This document shows positions 13,263 through 23,980 of a stretch of DNA of 49,156 nt, one piece after another. Each line of letters opens with the position of its first letter. Positions within the stretch are counted from its first letter, which is position 1. The notes beneath the pieces were generated by a model. The model had not been told where the DNA came from. It made no database searches and saw only the letters and a list, made by a program, of their open reading frames with translations. A program made the translations under genes and the position numbers. This stretch comes from Poronia punctata (lineage: Eukaryota; Ascomycota; Sordariomycetes; Xylariales; Xylariaceae): NCBI GenBank assembly GCA_022579005.1, contig MU401703.1, positions 1 to 49,156 on the forward strand, written 5' to 3'.

Positions 13263-14529
13263 GCACCGAGGGCTTCATTAGTCTACGAGTACATACTCAC
13301 TGCTCGCTCCCTAACAAATTCGACCAACGAAAGAAAAAAGTGCCGGCGAATATTTTTGCAAACGGGCCGGTCTTTCAACGGTAAACCCCTGCCGGAAGAC
13401 GGAAAAGCTCCACGTGGTTCGAAGAGGGCAGAATTTTTTCTTTCTTTCTCGTGGGGTTCATCTAATATCTTCTCCTGGCGCGAAAACGTATTCGGGCCGC
13501 CTGTCACAGTGTCCACCGAACAGGGAAGACACGTTGGAGGGAATGCCTTGCCCCCTACGGTACAGTGGGAAATAAGAAGAGAAAACTATAAGAATGTGTC
13601 GAGATACCTACGAGTACTCGTAACTTTTATTATTACACGTATCCCCAAACTGTTTATCGGGGTTTTTATTTTCTTTCTTTCGAATCTCGATAGCCGAGAG
13701 TCGAGACGGTTGGGGCGGGCGGGCAAAGCGGGCACAACCTCCTTGCCAAGGCGCACTGGGGTATTCCGAGGCTCAACATGTCGGGAGTCGGGACTTGCCA
13801 TAATAATAATTGTTCCCTCGTTGTCTTTTAGCAATAAGGGGGGGTTTGGTTAGGTTTGCTATATTAATTATTCTGAATGATTGCTTGTTTGTTGGTTGCT
13901 GTTGCTTTTATTTGTTATTTTAGCTTGTACCTACTTCTTTAGGTATTTGGATTTGTCTTGGTGCTTGCGTCGGGTACATGGGGTTCTCTTTAAGAGCCTC
14001 CCCTCCCCGGAGATAGACCATGAAACTGTGGCTATGCACCGTGCTGAAGCAAACACTCAATTTTCGTGTTTGCTTCATGTGGTATTATGTAAGTAGGTAC
14101 CGAAACATACAAATCGCTAGCAGTGGTACCTACAAACATGGATCCCATTGATAAACCTCTACGAGTAGGTACTCTCTCATGTTGCGGGTACCGAATGTCG
14201 GCACGCATGTACATGCAATTGAACAGGCGCTGCGGCTAGTGTCGTACGTATTACATAAGCCCCCGGACTCATCACGTGGCTGAAGCCTGAGGGGCAATTG
14301 ATCTGCCATTCAAGTGTGTACGCGGTATCACCTCGTCTATCGTCGTTAAAGTGCGACGGACAATCATCTATCTTTCACAATTGGCAGCTCTCAATAAGCT
14401 ACATACTCAATGAGACTATACGGCACTATAGACTGTGTGCAGGGAGTTATGTAGGGCGCCAAGCAAAGTTTGAAGTCAAATCGGCTCGGAAATTCCTACG
14501 CGGCACACGTGAAGCAACTGCACTGCACC

Positions 14530-16167
14530 ATGGACAAATACGAAGCAGTTCACGGCAAGGATGTCTCAAGCTTCGACTTCACCTCCACTCGTGAGTTTCT
14601 TGAATACCAAGTGATATGTCGCTTTTCAACGGGAAGGGGTTTTTTTTTTCTTTCTCTGACGCAATTTTTATTTTATTTTAATTAGATCGGCTGCCCACTG
14701 TTTCCGCAGCGCAGGCTCTCGAGGATTTGGAGACGGACCCTCGCCAATTCATCCCAACTGGCCTAGAGACACTTGACCGGACCCTGGCCAACGTACTCGC
14801 TCAAGGTAGCGAGGGGCCGCAGAACTATGGAGGGGTTCAAAAGGGCCAGATAATAGAAGTTTGGGGTCCCCCGGGTTCTGGGAAAACAACGTTTGCGTAT
14901 ATTCTCTCTGCCTACAGTCCATCGCCGTGTTTTTGACCATGTGCTCACCCATCTTATAGCATGCAACTTGTCACAAAAGCCTTGAGGGATGGTAGTAAAG
15001 CAGTTTGGGTAGGTCTGTATTCCTAGTTTCTTTGCTCCCTAAACCCCTGAGCTGAGCTGATCTGACGGGCCGGGGGGATGTTTTCCATGTCGGGGATTGT
15101 TGTTGTTGTTGTTGTTGTTGTTCCATTTTAGGTGGGCTAAACATGATTTGTAGACACCTCGCAGTATCTATGCCAACATAGACTTGGCCAGATGACGAGG
15201 TCTTTGCGTCCATCGTCGTCGTCAGAGACGCCTGCTAGTTCGGCCGAGGGCTCTGACCTCATGGCCAACCTCATTCACTATTTCACTCCAACACTCGCAC
15301 ATCTTATCGCGCTACTCTGTAAGCCGGAAGCAACTAGCATTCCCAGTGGCACATCACTGGTTGTTATTGATGGTATATCGAGTTTGATGAATCACGCCTT
15401 CCCGAGGAATGTAGAGCCTCGTCAGAGTGGCAAAGGTAAGAAACCAACCGAGTACGTCTGCCTTGTCACCTACATACTGATGTCCTCTCCTATTTAGGAC
15501 CCGGTCCTGGCGCCAGACGAATACAGATTCTTCAGTCCCTTGTCTCGGCACTACAGAAGCTTTCCGCGACTCGAGGGCTCGTTATGCTGGTACTCAGTCA
15601 ATGTGCAACGAGAATGCACCCCGAGCGTGGAGCGGTAATCACACCGGCCATCAACGCTCCCGTTTGGGAACAAGGTGTAGCCACAAGACTGGTGCTCTTC
15701 CGAGATTGGCTCACCGTAGACAACGACTTGCGAGATGTACGCCTTATCGGTGTGCAGAAGTGTAATGGTCAAGTTAGTCCTGACGGTATGGGGACCGTCA
15801 TTCCCTTCACGATCGATACGGTATGTTGCAACGCACGGTGTTCTCGTTAGTATATGCGTATTAACCCCTGCAACAGGGCGGTCTCTCTGCCGTGGATTTA
15901 GAAGCCGCTCAGTCATCATTAGTCTCAGCACCCAACTCTCGTCACCACAAGCGGAAGCTTCGTGAGGCTGGATTTGAAGTCGCCGACAGCGAAGGCGAAG
16001 ATTATGGATGGGAAGACGAAGACGAGGCTGAAATGCCCAACATGCCACCCCAATGGCAAGGCAGCGAAGACCTCTTACTTGGTCGTATCGACGAGGATGA
16101 CGATCACCAGACAGGTGAAATATCCGAGGTCGAGGAATCGTACCAAAACGACGCCTCGACTCCTTGA
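14530..16167 (+). CDS. Rad51/RecA-family recombination paralogue (Rad55-like)
   Basis: Six exons (14530-14590, 14686-14896, 14960-15012, 15154-15435, 15498-15820, 15877-16167) give 406 residues. Every junction has GT..AG borders and keeps phase. The protein is a RecA-fold ATPase: Walker A WGPPGSGKTTF at about 80-90, a DGSKAVWVDT strand after it, and Walker B SLVVIDG with Asp near 181. It lacks the N-terminal helix-hairpin-helix domain of Rad51 itself, so it fits a Rad51 paralogue such as fungal Rad55/Rhp55, which helps load Rad51 on single-stranded DNA during homologous recombination; which paralogue it is remains an inference. After the ATPase core the last 80 or so residues are strongly acidic (SEGEDYGWEDEDEAE, RIDEDDD) and probably disordered. 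Intron 3 contains a TTG repeat (about 15099-15122). The ATG at 14530 is the only one that leads in frame into the core through a good donor. Confidence 0.88.
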
Positions 16168-17137
16168 TGAAACGACCGTCTCTGTAGAAAGGGTCGCAAA
16201 AGTACCCGATTGCGACCCTCTCTCTCTCTCTCTCTCTTCACCGGGACCTAGGTTAGAACCTGTCGAATCAACCCCAGGCACCGTCATGACTCCTATACCA
16301 CCATCTACCTAACCCACGGGATATTTCCAGGACTAGAACCCGCCTGGGGGATACCGCCGAGAGAACGGTCGTAAACAGATAACCCTACAAAATCCACCCA
16401 GCTGCATCAATTACGCAAAATAGGAGCAATGCTCTGAAGTTTCTTTATTTTATTTTTTGATACCCTCAATAGGTACCTAGTCAAGATAGACAGAGGCAAG
16501 TCTGTCCACCTCATAGATGAATGAAATTCGGAGTGACGCAACCCAAAACCAAAACCCCAAAGTCCCACCCCCCTTTTTTTATACCAGAAATGCGTGCTAC
16601 GCCTTCAACCGGCCCTACTCGTAAAGTGAAGATTAGTCCAGCGTACCTCCCTCTTCCAACAAGAAAACATTTTCTTCCCGTTTTTAATGTCCATCTTTTC
16701 TTTTCGCGTTTATCGATGATACCCTACCTTATGTTAGGGTCTCGGGTTTTATACCTACCTACGTTGTGGTGGTGTGATAGATGGAGTATTATCTGCGACC
16801 CGTCATCGATAACCGGGGCAATCGAGGGACGACGATTATGTGTCCTTTAATTTCAATAGGTAAGGTAGGTAGGTAGGTAGGTAGGTATATATGTAATGGG
16901 TAAAAAAAAAAAAAAAAATCGTAAACTCGTCATGATAAGTAAGGTATCGCTAATGAACAATCAATCTACAAACTCTACTTCTTCTTCTTTAAGCAAGTCC
17001 AATACCCTCCCTAGGTTAGGTTCCTAAGCCGGAAATGTCAAGCAGGGTTAATAATATCGTTACTGGACTATCTACCTAGGTACCTACCTAAGATAGACGT
17101 TGAAATTCTACTACTATTACTACTATTACTACTACTA
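16168..17137. other. Convergent intergenic region between Rad paralogue and glycosidase
   Basis: Both neighbours end here, so it should hold two 3' untranslated regions. It contains a CT repeat (about 16218-16238), a TAGG microsatellite (about 16861-16887), a poly-A run (16903-16918) and, next to the glycosidase stop, TAC repeats plus a 35-base dispersed repeat at 17082-17116. No gene is visible. Confidence 0.6.
17082..17116 (-). repeat. 35-base dispersed repeat, copy A
   Basis: The reverse complement of this stretch matches 44168-44202 at 34 of 35 positions. It includes three TAG units, then AATTT, then AACGTCTATCTTAGGTAGGT. The one difference is C here (in a CpA on the minus strand) against T in the other copy. 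It begins 22 bases beyond the glycosidase stop codon, within a run of TAC/TAG repeats. Confidence 0.85.
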
Positions 17138-20060
17138 CTACCTGCCTAGGTTACTTGAGACAGAATGCGAAACTTGTGCGGACTTCAAAGTAGAATACGC
17201 CGAATTCCGTTTGACGGCCAGAAAGGTAAGACTCCAAAGTTGTCGGATATCACTCTCGGCTAAAGAATAACAAAACATTTAGCCATCGTGCCGTTTGTTT
17301 TATACCGGAAAGGAAAATGCCTGTTGTTAAACATCGACATACCTGAAGAATCTTGACCGGGCAACGCGCCCAGAGGCGTGTAGACATAATCGCCATCCTT
17401 GTATATCCAACTCCAGACCTCGCTGCTGAGATATTCGCTATTCTGCTCGATGATGTCCCACAGATGGTTGTAAGCTTTGACGACGCGGCCGTGTAGGGGA
17501 GAATCGGTGCAGAAATCCGGTTTGTCGCCGTCGTCGTCGTCGTCGTCGTCGCAACGAGCTAGTTGTCTTTCTAAACCGGCAGCCATCATGGAAAGCTGCC
17601 AGCTCCAGACTACCAGGCCGTGATAAGAGCTGGTCTTGAAATCGGCAATGTTGACTGAGCCGTCCGCGTATGCCGGGTTGGCGATAAGAAGGCCGACCGA
17701 GGTGGAGAGGCCTAGAGGGAAGGGTCGTAAGATATTATCCGCCACCTGGGCTAGAAATGTCGATAACTGGGTCTGGTTTGTGGGGTTTAGGAGATACAGA
17801 CGGAAGCAGTCGTCGGTATTCATCACCTTGACGATGGGGTGGTCGTTTGCCTCGAGGGACAAGGCGTAAAAGCGGACAGGGGACGTCAGCGCTGAAGTGT
17901 TCACGGCGCCGGGGAACTCGGATTGTGTGGCGTAGCTGCTGACTAGGTCCCTTGCTTCGTCGGCGGGTATCTCGACTTCGAAGAAGGGAAGCGTGTTGTC
18001 TTCCCAGACTTGAGCTCGAGTAAGCGCCGTCTCAGCCCAGTCAGAGTGGGATGGGAATAGACCATCGGCCGTCAAGGAGGCGATCGCTCTGAGAGCAGCC
18101 GGTACCAGGGCGGTATTCACGTCGTAAGGAACCAGACCACCCCCAAGGCCGGTGCCAGAGTCTCGCCACTGTCCGACAGACTGTCCTTCTCTTAGCCGTA
18201 TGAGGTTTGATACCTCGGGGCTTTCCTCAAATGCTGCCGTTGTACGCATTATTTTCTCTAGTGTAGTGAGAGCTAATTCGGCATAAGTGAAGTCCTTGTT
18301 TTCCGCGATAACGGAAGCGTTGCGGGCGAGGAAGGGCCCGCGTCGATCCTTACCAACAGCGGACCCGACAAGATACTTCTCCAATGCGATAGGGAGGAAA
18401 AAGTCGGTATCAACCATCTTGTAGTCGCATAGGGCATCGCTGCTGTAAGCCCCCTGCTGTTCGTTTAGGAAGGTGGCGTAATCACCGATGACTTCCTCGT
18501 GACATACACTCCCGTCACTCGAGTTGATTCGCTCTATGGCGGCGCTTAGAATGGCCTCCACGGCGCCGTCTTCCCCTAGGCTAAGAACTGGCTGCAGAAG
18601 CAATAGCGAGATAAGACTATCGCGCCCAAAATACGTTAGGAACCGCCAACCTCCGGCCACAACCTTAGTGGTAAAGGAGAAAAACGACAGGGATGCGGTC
18701 TCGTCGGGGTTCTGGGTAATCAAGTCCTGAGAATCGGGATTTAGAGTTTCGGAGGCGCTCAACTGCTCAAGTTCGGGATAGTTGTGCCAGGCGTTGAACA
18801 AGTAAGCGCCTCGTGCAAGATGTGCCTTTCCATCTTTGATCCTTGTGCTTTCGTTATCACGAGGCTGCAAGGTTAAGAATGTCTCTGTCACATTATCGAG
18901 CCATAGACGACTGAGCTGGATGGTATCGTCTGCCAGCTGCTGAACGCGCACCGAGTCCTGGAATATCGGATTCAAGCTGTTACCTTCAACATAATCTCTC
19001 AGCGTACGAACGCTTCCTATGACGGCCAGGTCGAGTACAGCCGAAGAGTTGAATGAGATGATACCCGTGACGCCGCCCACAAGTGGGCTAACAGTTCGGT
19101 TTCGACCGGGTATCTCCTCAAGCGAGATTCCCAGGCCGGCATCAGACCCTTCTTCTGACAAGAAGTAGGTGACGATGCCGCTGTTGCCAGCGGGCCAAGC
19201 GATCTAGAGCTATATATTAGTCATGGTTCCACCGAATACTGACCCGAGGCGTATCTTACAAGTAGTCTCGGGTCGACGAGGCGCAAACCGCTATCGGCAA
19301 CCGGGCTGGTGACCACTACCTGGGTAGCACTGCTACAGTCGGAAACGAAGTAGTTTTCGTAAGGCCGGTCGGTTAGATGCAGATAGCTCAGAGGGCAGGA
19401 ACCATTCTCGCTGCCGCCAACGATTGGAGGTTTCTGGCTTTCCAAGCTTCCGCCTGCCCGGAATTTGACATGCCCGCTATCACAGCTGCGGTATGTTAAC
19501 AAATATAGGACGCCGGTTTCGGGCTAGGGAGGTCGCGCACTAGGATTCTCGAGGGAGATAGCAGTCGTCGCCGCATTTCAGCGTGCGCTGTCTATCCTTA
19601 ACGGGGCAGAGGAAGTCATCATTATAACATGTTTGCTACGGATGTCAGTATCCGAAGATGGGCCTGCCACGTCTTGTTTCGTACTCACGTTGCTGACATA
19701 GTACCTCTGGTTGCCACATAATAGGAGCCCTTTAAGCGGTTCTACAGTTTCTGTAGCCGTTGCCAACAAGGCCAGAAATAAGAGGGAAATCACCGATGCA
19801 CCCATGAGGACAAGAAACCCCTTGTTTGGTCTTAGGAAAGACGGTAGTCGAAATCGATGCTTTTCGTGACTCGGCAGGGGACGTGGGCCAACACTAGATA
19901 TCCGGTCCTCCAGTGGAATGCTGAGGGGATCTTCTGCTAATAGACCTTTGGCATCGTCATCGGCAAGCCTTTCACTGCTGCCCCAATGTAGAAGGTGAGC
20001 AATGGGGGGTAGGTAGGAGATCGACCATGCCTTGAGTGCCGACATGCCAGCTGATTTCAT
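17138..20060 (-). CDS. Membrane-anchored six-hairpin glycosidase-like protein
   Basis: Five exons read leftward (20060-19689, 19587-19541, 19485-19260, 19203-17343, 17259-17138) give 875 residues with all phases consistent. Residues 1-80 are cytoplasm-like and basic near the membrane; 81-103 is a strongly hydrophobic segment (GFLVLMGASVISLLFLALL), so the protein looks type II with its large domain outside or in the lumen. The body resembles the (alpha/alpha)6 six-hairpin fold of glycogen-debranching-type glycosidases: GWRFLTYFGRDSL near 400-412, an SGTGLGGGLVPYDVNTALVP stretch, and SYHGLVVWSWQLSMMAAG. Several NxS/T sites fit secretion. A run of seven Asp lies between two Cys, encoded by a GTC/GAC repeat near 17524. 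The last exon, found by splice phase, supplies ESDIRQLWSLTFLAV, a typical end of this fold. The substrate is not evident, and catalytic acids were not assigned. Confidence 0.8.
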
Positions 20061-22160
20061 CACTGCAAAGATGGCAAACCCCCTCTCCCTTCTTGCTCAT
20101 ATGAATATAACAGATTTTAGCATGTCAAGCGGCTTCTTGAAAGCAGATGAGATTAGGTACGCCGGTGATGTACATGGACCTGTAATAACACAGGTTAGAC
20201 AAGATTTTGCTGTCGTTTTAATTGTATCTAGCTTCAATCATTTTCCTGCCAGTTCTTGAGAGCAGGCAAAGTACGAGTAGGTAAGTAGGTACTGGCTTGA
20301 CCTAACTTAGATTAGTGATTTTGGGTCAGTACTGCGACAAATAGGGAAATCTATAGCAGATCTTGCAGTGGAGGAGGTGGAAGTCGCAGTGGCCCCAATA
20401 CAGTGACGGCCAGACGCCCTCATCCAACCACTATTCATTCACTTATAAGATAGCCCAAATTTCACCCAGGTAAGAGGAAGATGCCTAATTTTATGTCTGT
20501 TGTTAGACAAACTATATCTCCAGGTAGAAATAATTGAGAATTCATATCTTGGATTGTCCGGTCGGCATTAGATAAGGTGTAAGGATAGGTACTGTGGCCA
20601 CGTGCGATATTTGTACTTGTATTGCCGGAATGCCCCTCTTCTGTAGACATGTACCCAAGTACATCAGATGTCTGCCCCTGCTTTTTTCACGCCACTGAGA
20701 TAAACCAACGGAACTTTTATTTTTTCGTCCTGGCATCCTCCAGAAGACTTTGTATAAAGAGTCAGCCTACGAGTATACGTGGAATATAGTGAGAATACAA
20801 CACCGCAGTTTCTGAAGTAAGCCTAGCAGGGCACGTACGGACCACCAGTAGGAATGTACACGTACATGCACCCAAGGGGCCAAACCTTTGTGTACGTACG
20901 TACATACTTTTCAACCTTGAACAATATTGTACACGGGTTGTGATATGAGAATTTGAAGTTGACTTTGGCTTGCCCTGAGCACTGCTAAAAATAAGAGTAC
21001 ATTATAAGACCTCAGGTGATTCTGCGTATACGTGTATAAGGCCTTTCCCTTGCTAGAGCAAATGTACTTGTAGAACATTTTCAAGTTTCTACTAAGTAAG
21101 GTACGGGGCCCTATTGAGCCGCACTGGGTTGGAAACACTCCATCAACTCCTTCCTCCCACAATGCGAAAAACGGGGATCAATCACTCCTTTGTGTGGTAC
21201 ATTTGATATTCCTTCTGTTACATGCTCTAGTCCAATATTCATCCCTTTTCATCAAAACAATTGAATCGAGTTTTCGTTCAAGGTATGTACCTGCTGGCTA
21301 GATCGAGCTGCGTCTTTCCTCCGTACCTAGAGTGCATTATGAAATCCCTACCAAGCATCTACCCTGCAGACTGCCCTCATAACGGCGATAAGTGATCCCC
21401 AGTCTCACCTCGGGCCCTTCAGTGGCCTGCCTATCAGCACAAACCCCCCAATCAGCACAGCTCAAATGCAAAATTTGACCCATTTGACCTGGCGCTCACC
21501 TTTTTCATTTCAACCATCTCTCATTTATTGTAGAGACACATTGAATACTGAACTTTGTTTACTCTTTACAATCCGTCTTTCTCAACTTCTCATCACTTTT
21601 CTTGTCCAGCATACCTCATCTTGCTGTGACTTGCTGCCGTCTATTTCTTTCCACCGAGGTCTGTAACGCGACGCCCGAGCATTTATCCTGTACCTACAGC
21701 CTAACCTTTTGAGCGTGAGTTTCTCATACTACCCTTTTCACCCCCTCCCAACACGCGTTTCAGATCTCAACATTCGGTATTATAATTCACTTCCGTCACC
21801 ATAACTTGCTCTGCCGAATCCTCTGAATGTGACAGATTCATATTGCTTTTGTAATACTTTTTCCTCTCCTTGTTGAAAGTTGACGTTGTTGGCTCCTTTT
21901 GTCTTGTTGCGTCCTCTTGTTTACCATTTTTACCCCTTGGCCTCATCAACTGCAGATGCGACCGTGGATTATTTGCCGAACAGGGGAGCCTTGGCACCGT
22001 ATCCTTAATGCTTTCCCACGCGGGTCGGCATTTGTCCTCGAGACAAGCACTCTTTCATCACAATTCCTCTTGCATTGAAATTCGAAACAACAGATGAGAT
22101 CCATACCTTTGAGGTCTAACTTGCTGACTTGATCCCCGTGACAGTGTATAATACAACAGA
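20061..22160. promoter_or_regulatory. Divergent promoter region, glycosidase / BTB-bromodomain gene
   Basis: This 2.1 kb region separates two genes read outward. It holds a GTACGAGTAGGTA motif copy at 20271. The half nearer the BTB-bromodomain gene (about 21230-22150) has long stretches biased to C and T on the plus strand, as is common in promoters and leaders of filamentous fungi. No open frame here is convincing. Confidence 0.5.
22094..22132 (+). other. Candidate upstream open reading frame (12 codons)
   Basis: An ATG at 22094 opens a 12-codon frame ending at TGA 22130-22132, 28 bases before the BTB-bromodomain ATG. If the transcript starts upstream and this stretch is not spliced out, it could reduce translation of the main frame. 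The following bases contain a possible acceptor (GTGACAG near 22137-22143), so it could also lie in a leader intron. Confidence 0.3.
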
Positions 22161-23561
22161 ATGGGAATGGAAGTTGTTGAAGAGGGCCAGCCTGCGGCTG
22201 TCTTCTCGTGGTTGTAAGTTTTATTTCTTCTCTACGCCTGTCTCCGACCCCTTCCTTATTCCCGCCATACCATCACAAACCCGGGTCAGGGTTGTATTTC
22301 AAACTTTGCAATCAAGTACTGTCGGCTAATGTTCGAACCAGGGACCCTCACCCACTTTTCTGTATAATCATCGTCGGCGAGAGTGAGGAAGCGTTTGGTA
22401 TCCAGAAAGACTTCCTCATCGCGAAATCCACATATTTTCAGAAGTATTTCGCCGAGGAAAAGGAGGCCAAAGTGGAGGAAGTTGTCCGGTTTCCCGGCAC
22501 CGACCCTCTTGTCTTCGGCCTCGCTCAGCTCTTCATGTTCACGGGAACCATAGGAACCGCGCCGCACCCTGGTTATGATCTTTTGATCGCAGTGTGGAAG
22601 CTGGGAAACGAGCTGGGCATAGAAGGCCTTTGCGATGAGGCCCTACGCGCCATGTCCGAGTTTAGGGCGGCAACCAACAGCATCCCAGCTACCGAGTTGC
22701 TGGTTAAGGCCTGGAACGACACCCCGGAGGGTTCTCCCATCCGCGCGTTGCTGCTTTCCTGGACTGCCGAGTACATTCGTTCATCCGAAAGCCGGGCTGA
22801 GTTTACCAAGTCTCTTCCCCAGGAGGTATTGAGCGAGCTCGTCGTCGCTATGAGTCACTTGAACACACCCCCAGCTATCCAGGTGAAGCCGCCCTCCTCG
22901 CCTTCCGCCCAGAAGAACATCCATTATCTAGAACCCGAGGGCACGGAGAGGGTACCTAAATCGGCAAAACACCGCGGGTCAGATACCTTCCCTAATCGCG
23001 TCAAGAAGTCGACGCCGAGGCCCTCTTTGCCTCCTCCTGCCAAAAAAGTGAAACGGAGTAGCATGAATCTCAACGGTGAAGGCCACTTCTCAGCAGATCA
23101 TAAACTCAATTTCTGCGCTGACCTTTTGAATCGAATGTTATCTGGCCCTGGTAAGTCTAAATCCTATCCCGCAGTCCTCTTACACGAAACCGCCTCCCAG
23201 TCCCTATAGGCTGTGTACAAATGCTGACATTGCACCGACAGGATTCTGGACTCGACTTGTCGGCCCTTTCAAAGACCCCGTGAAACCAGAAGAGGATGGC
23301 GTGCCAGACTACTTTGACAAAGTGAAGAAACCCATGGATCTCGGAACCATCAAGAACAAGATGGATCAAGGCGGCTACGGTTCGGCAGAAGAATTCGAGG
23401 CCGACGTCCGACAGATCTTTGAAAACTGCTACACTTACTGGGGCCGAGAGCACGAAATGTCGGCCGCCGCCGAGCGATTCCAGAAGTCATTCGAGGAGAA
23501 GTATGCCGAAATGTTTAAGTGGATCAGCAAGAACTCGGATGGTGTCCCCGTCGCCGTATGA
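22161..23561 (+). CDS. BTB/POZ domain plus bromodomain fusion protein
   Basis: Three exons (22161-22213, 22342-23150, 23242-23561) give 393 residues with matching phases. Residues about 18-90 form a fungal-type BTB/POZ fold (FCIIIVGESEEAFGIQKDFL, AKSTYFQKYF), a protein-interaction module, followed by helices to about 215. A Pro/Ser/Lys-rich linker with KKVKRSS, a possible nuclear signal, precedes a bromodomain at about 275-380: the ADLLNRML helix, GPFKDPV in place of the usual WPF shelf, the ZA-loop Tyr in PDYFDKVKKPMDLGTIKNKM, and FENCYTYWGREHEMS. At the position of the conserved acetyl-lysine-binding Asn (NCYxYN in BET proteins) there is Trp 354. I do not recognise a named orthologue. A chromatin-linked adaptor is a reasonable inference, but acetyl-lysine binding is doubtful. 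Exon 1 encodes only 17 complete codons, with ATG at 22161. Confidence 0.87.
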
Positions 23562-23886
23562 TGAGTATTCATACACCCTAATAACTGACGGACCTTGTCT
23601 GTCTGTGTCTGTGTGTGGAGGGAATCTTTCCCTCCCCCCATTAATCTTTTCTCTTTTCCTCCTTGTGTGTGGTTTTTTTTTTTTGGACTTTCGGTTCTGT
23701 TTTTTTAAAAAGGGGAGGAAAGAAATCCAGCGGGGCGTTCAAGGTGTCTTTCTCTCTCTCTCTGTCTTCTTTGTCTCTGTCTTTCTGTGCTATAGGTATG
23801 GGGTGTTGTTGTAAGTTTGTCAAGTATCTTTGATTCTTTTCTTCTAATGTCTTTTTTTTCCCTCTTCTCTAATTCTCTCGATGAGG

Positions 23887-23980
<94 letters not shown>

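Larger units (their letters stand above)
6613..14529. other. 7.9 kb region without a supported gene
   Basis: This region lies between the divergently read creA and the Rad51-family gene. Open frames here are short, mostly lack ATG starts, overlap on both strands and resemble nothing I know. It includes the creA promoter side (four SYGGRG-type hexamers at 7110, 7163, 7505 and 7524), many copies of a GTACGAGTAGGTAC-type motif, a G-run array followed by a CT tract near 13.2 kb, and a short (CA)n at 8817-8827. A long regulatory region, a non-coding transcript or an old decayed insertion are all possible; nothing in the sequence decides between them. Confidence 0.55.

Noticed and set aside
13356..13853. 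Plus-strand open frame of 165 codons in the large gene-free region
   Set aside because: It starts at TTG, overlaps open frames on the other strand, contains low-complexity sequence and partial GTACGAGTA repeats, and matches no family I know.
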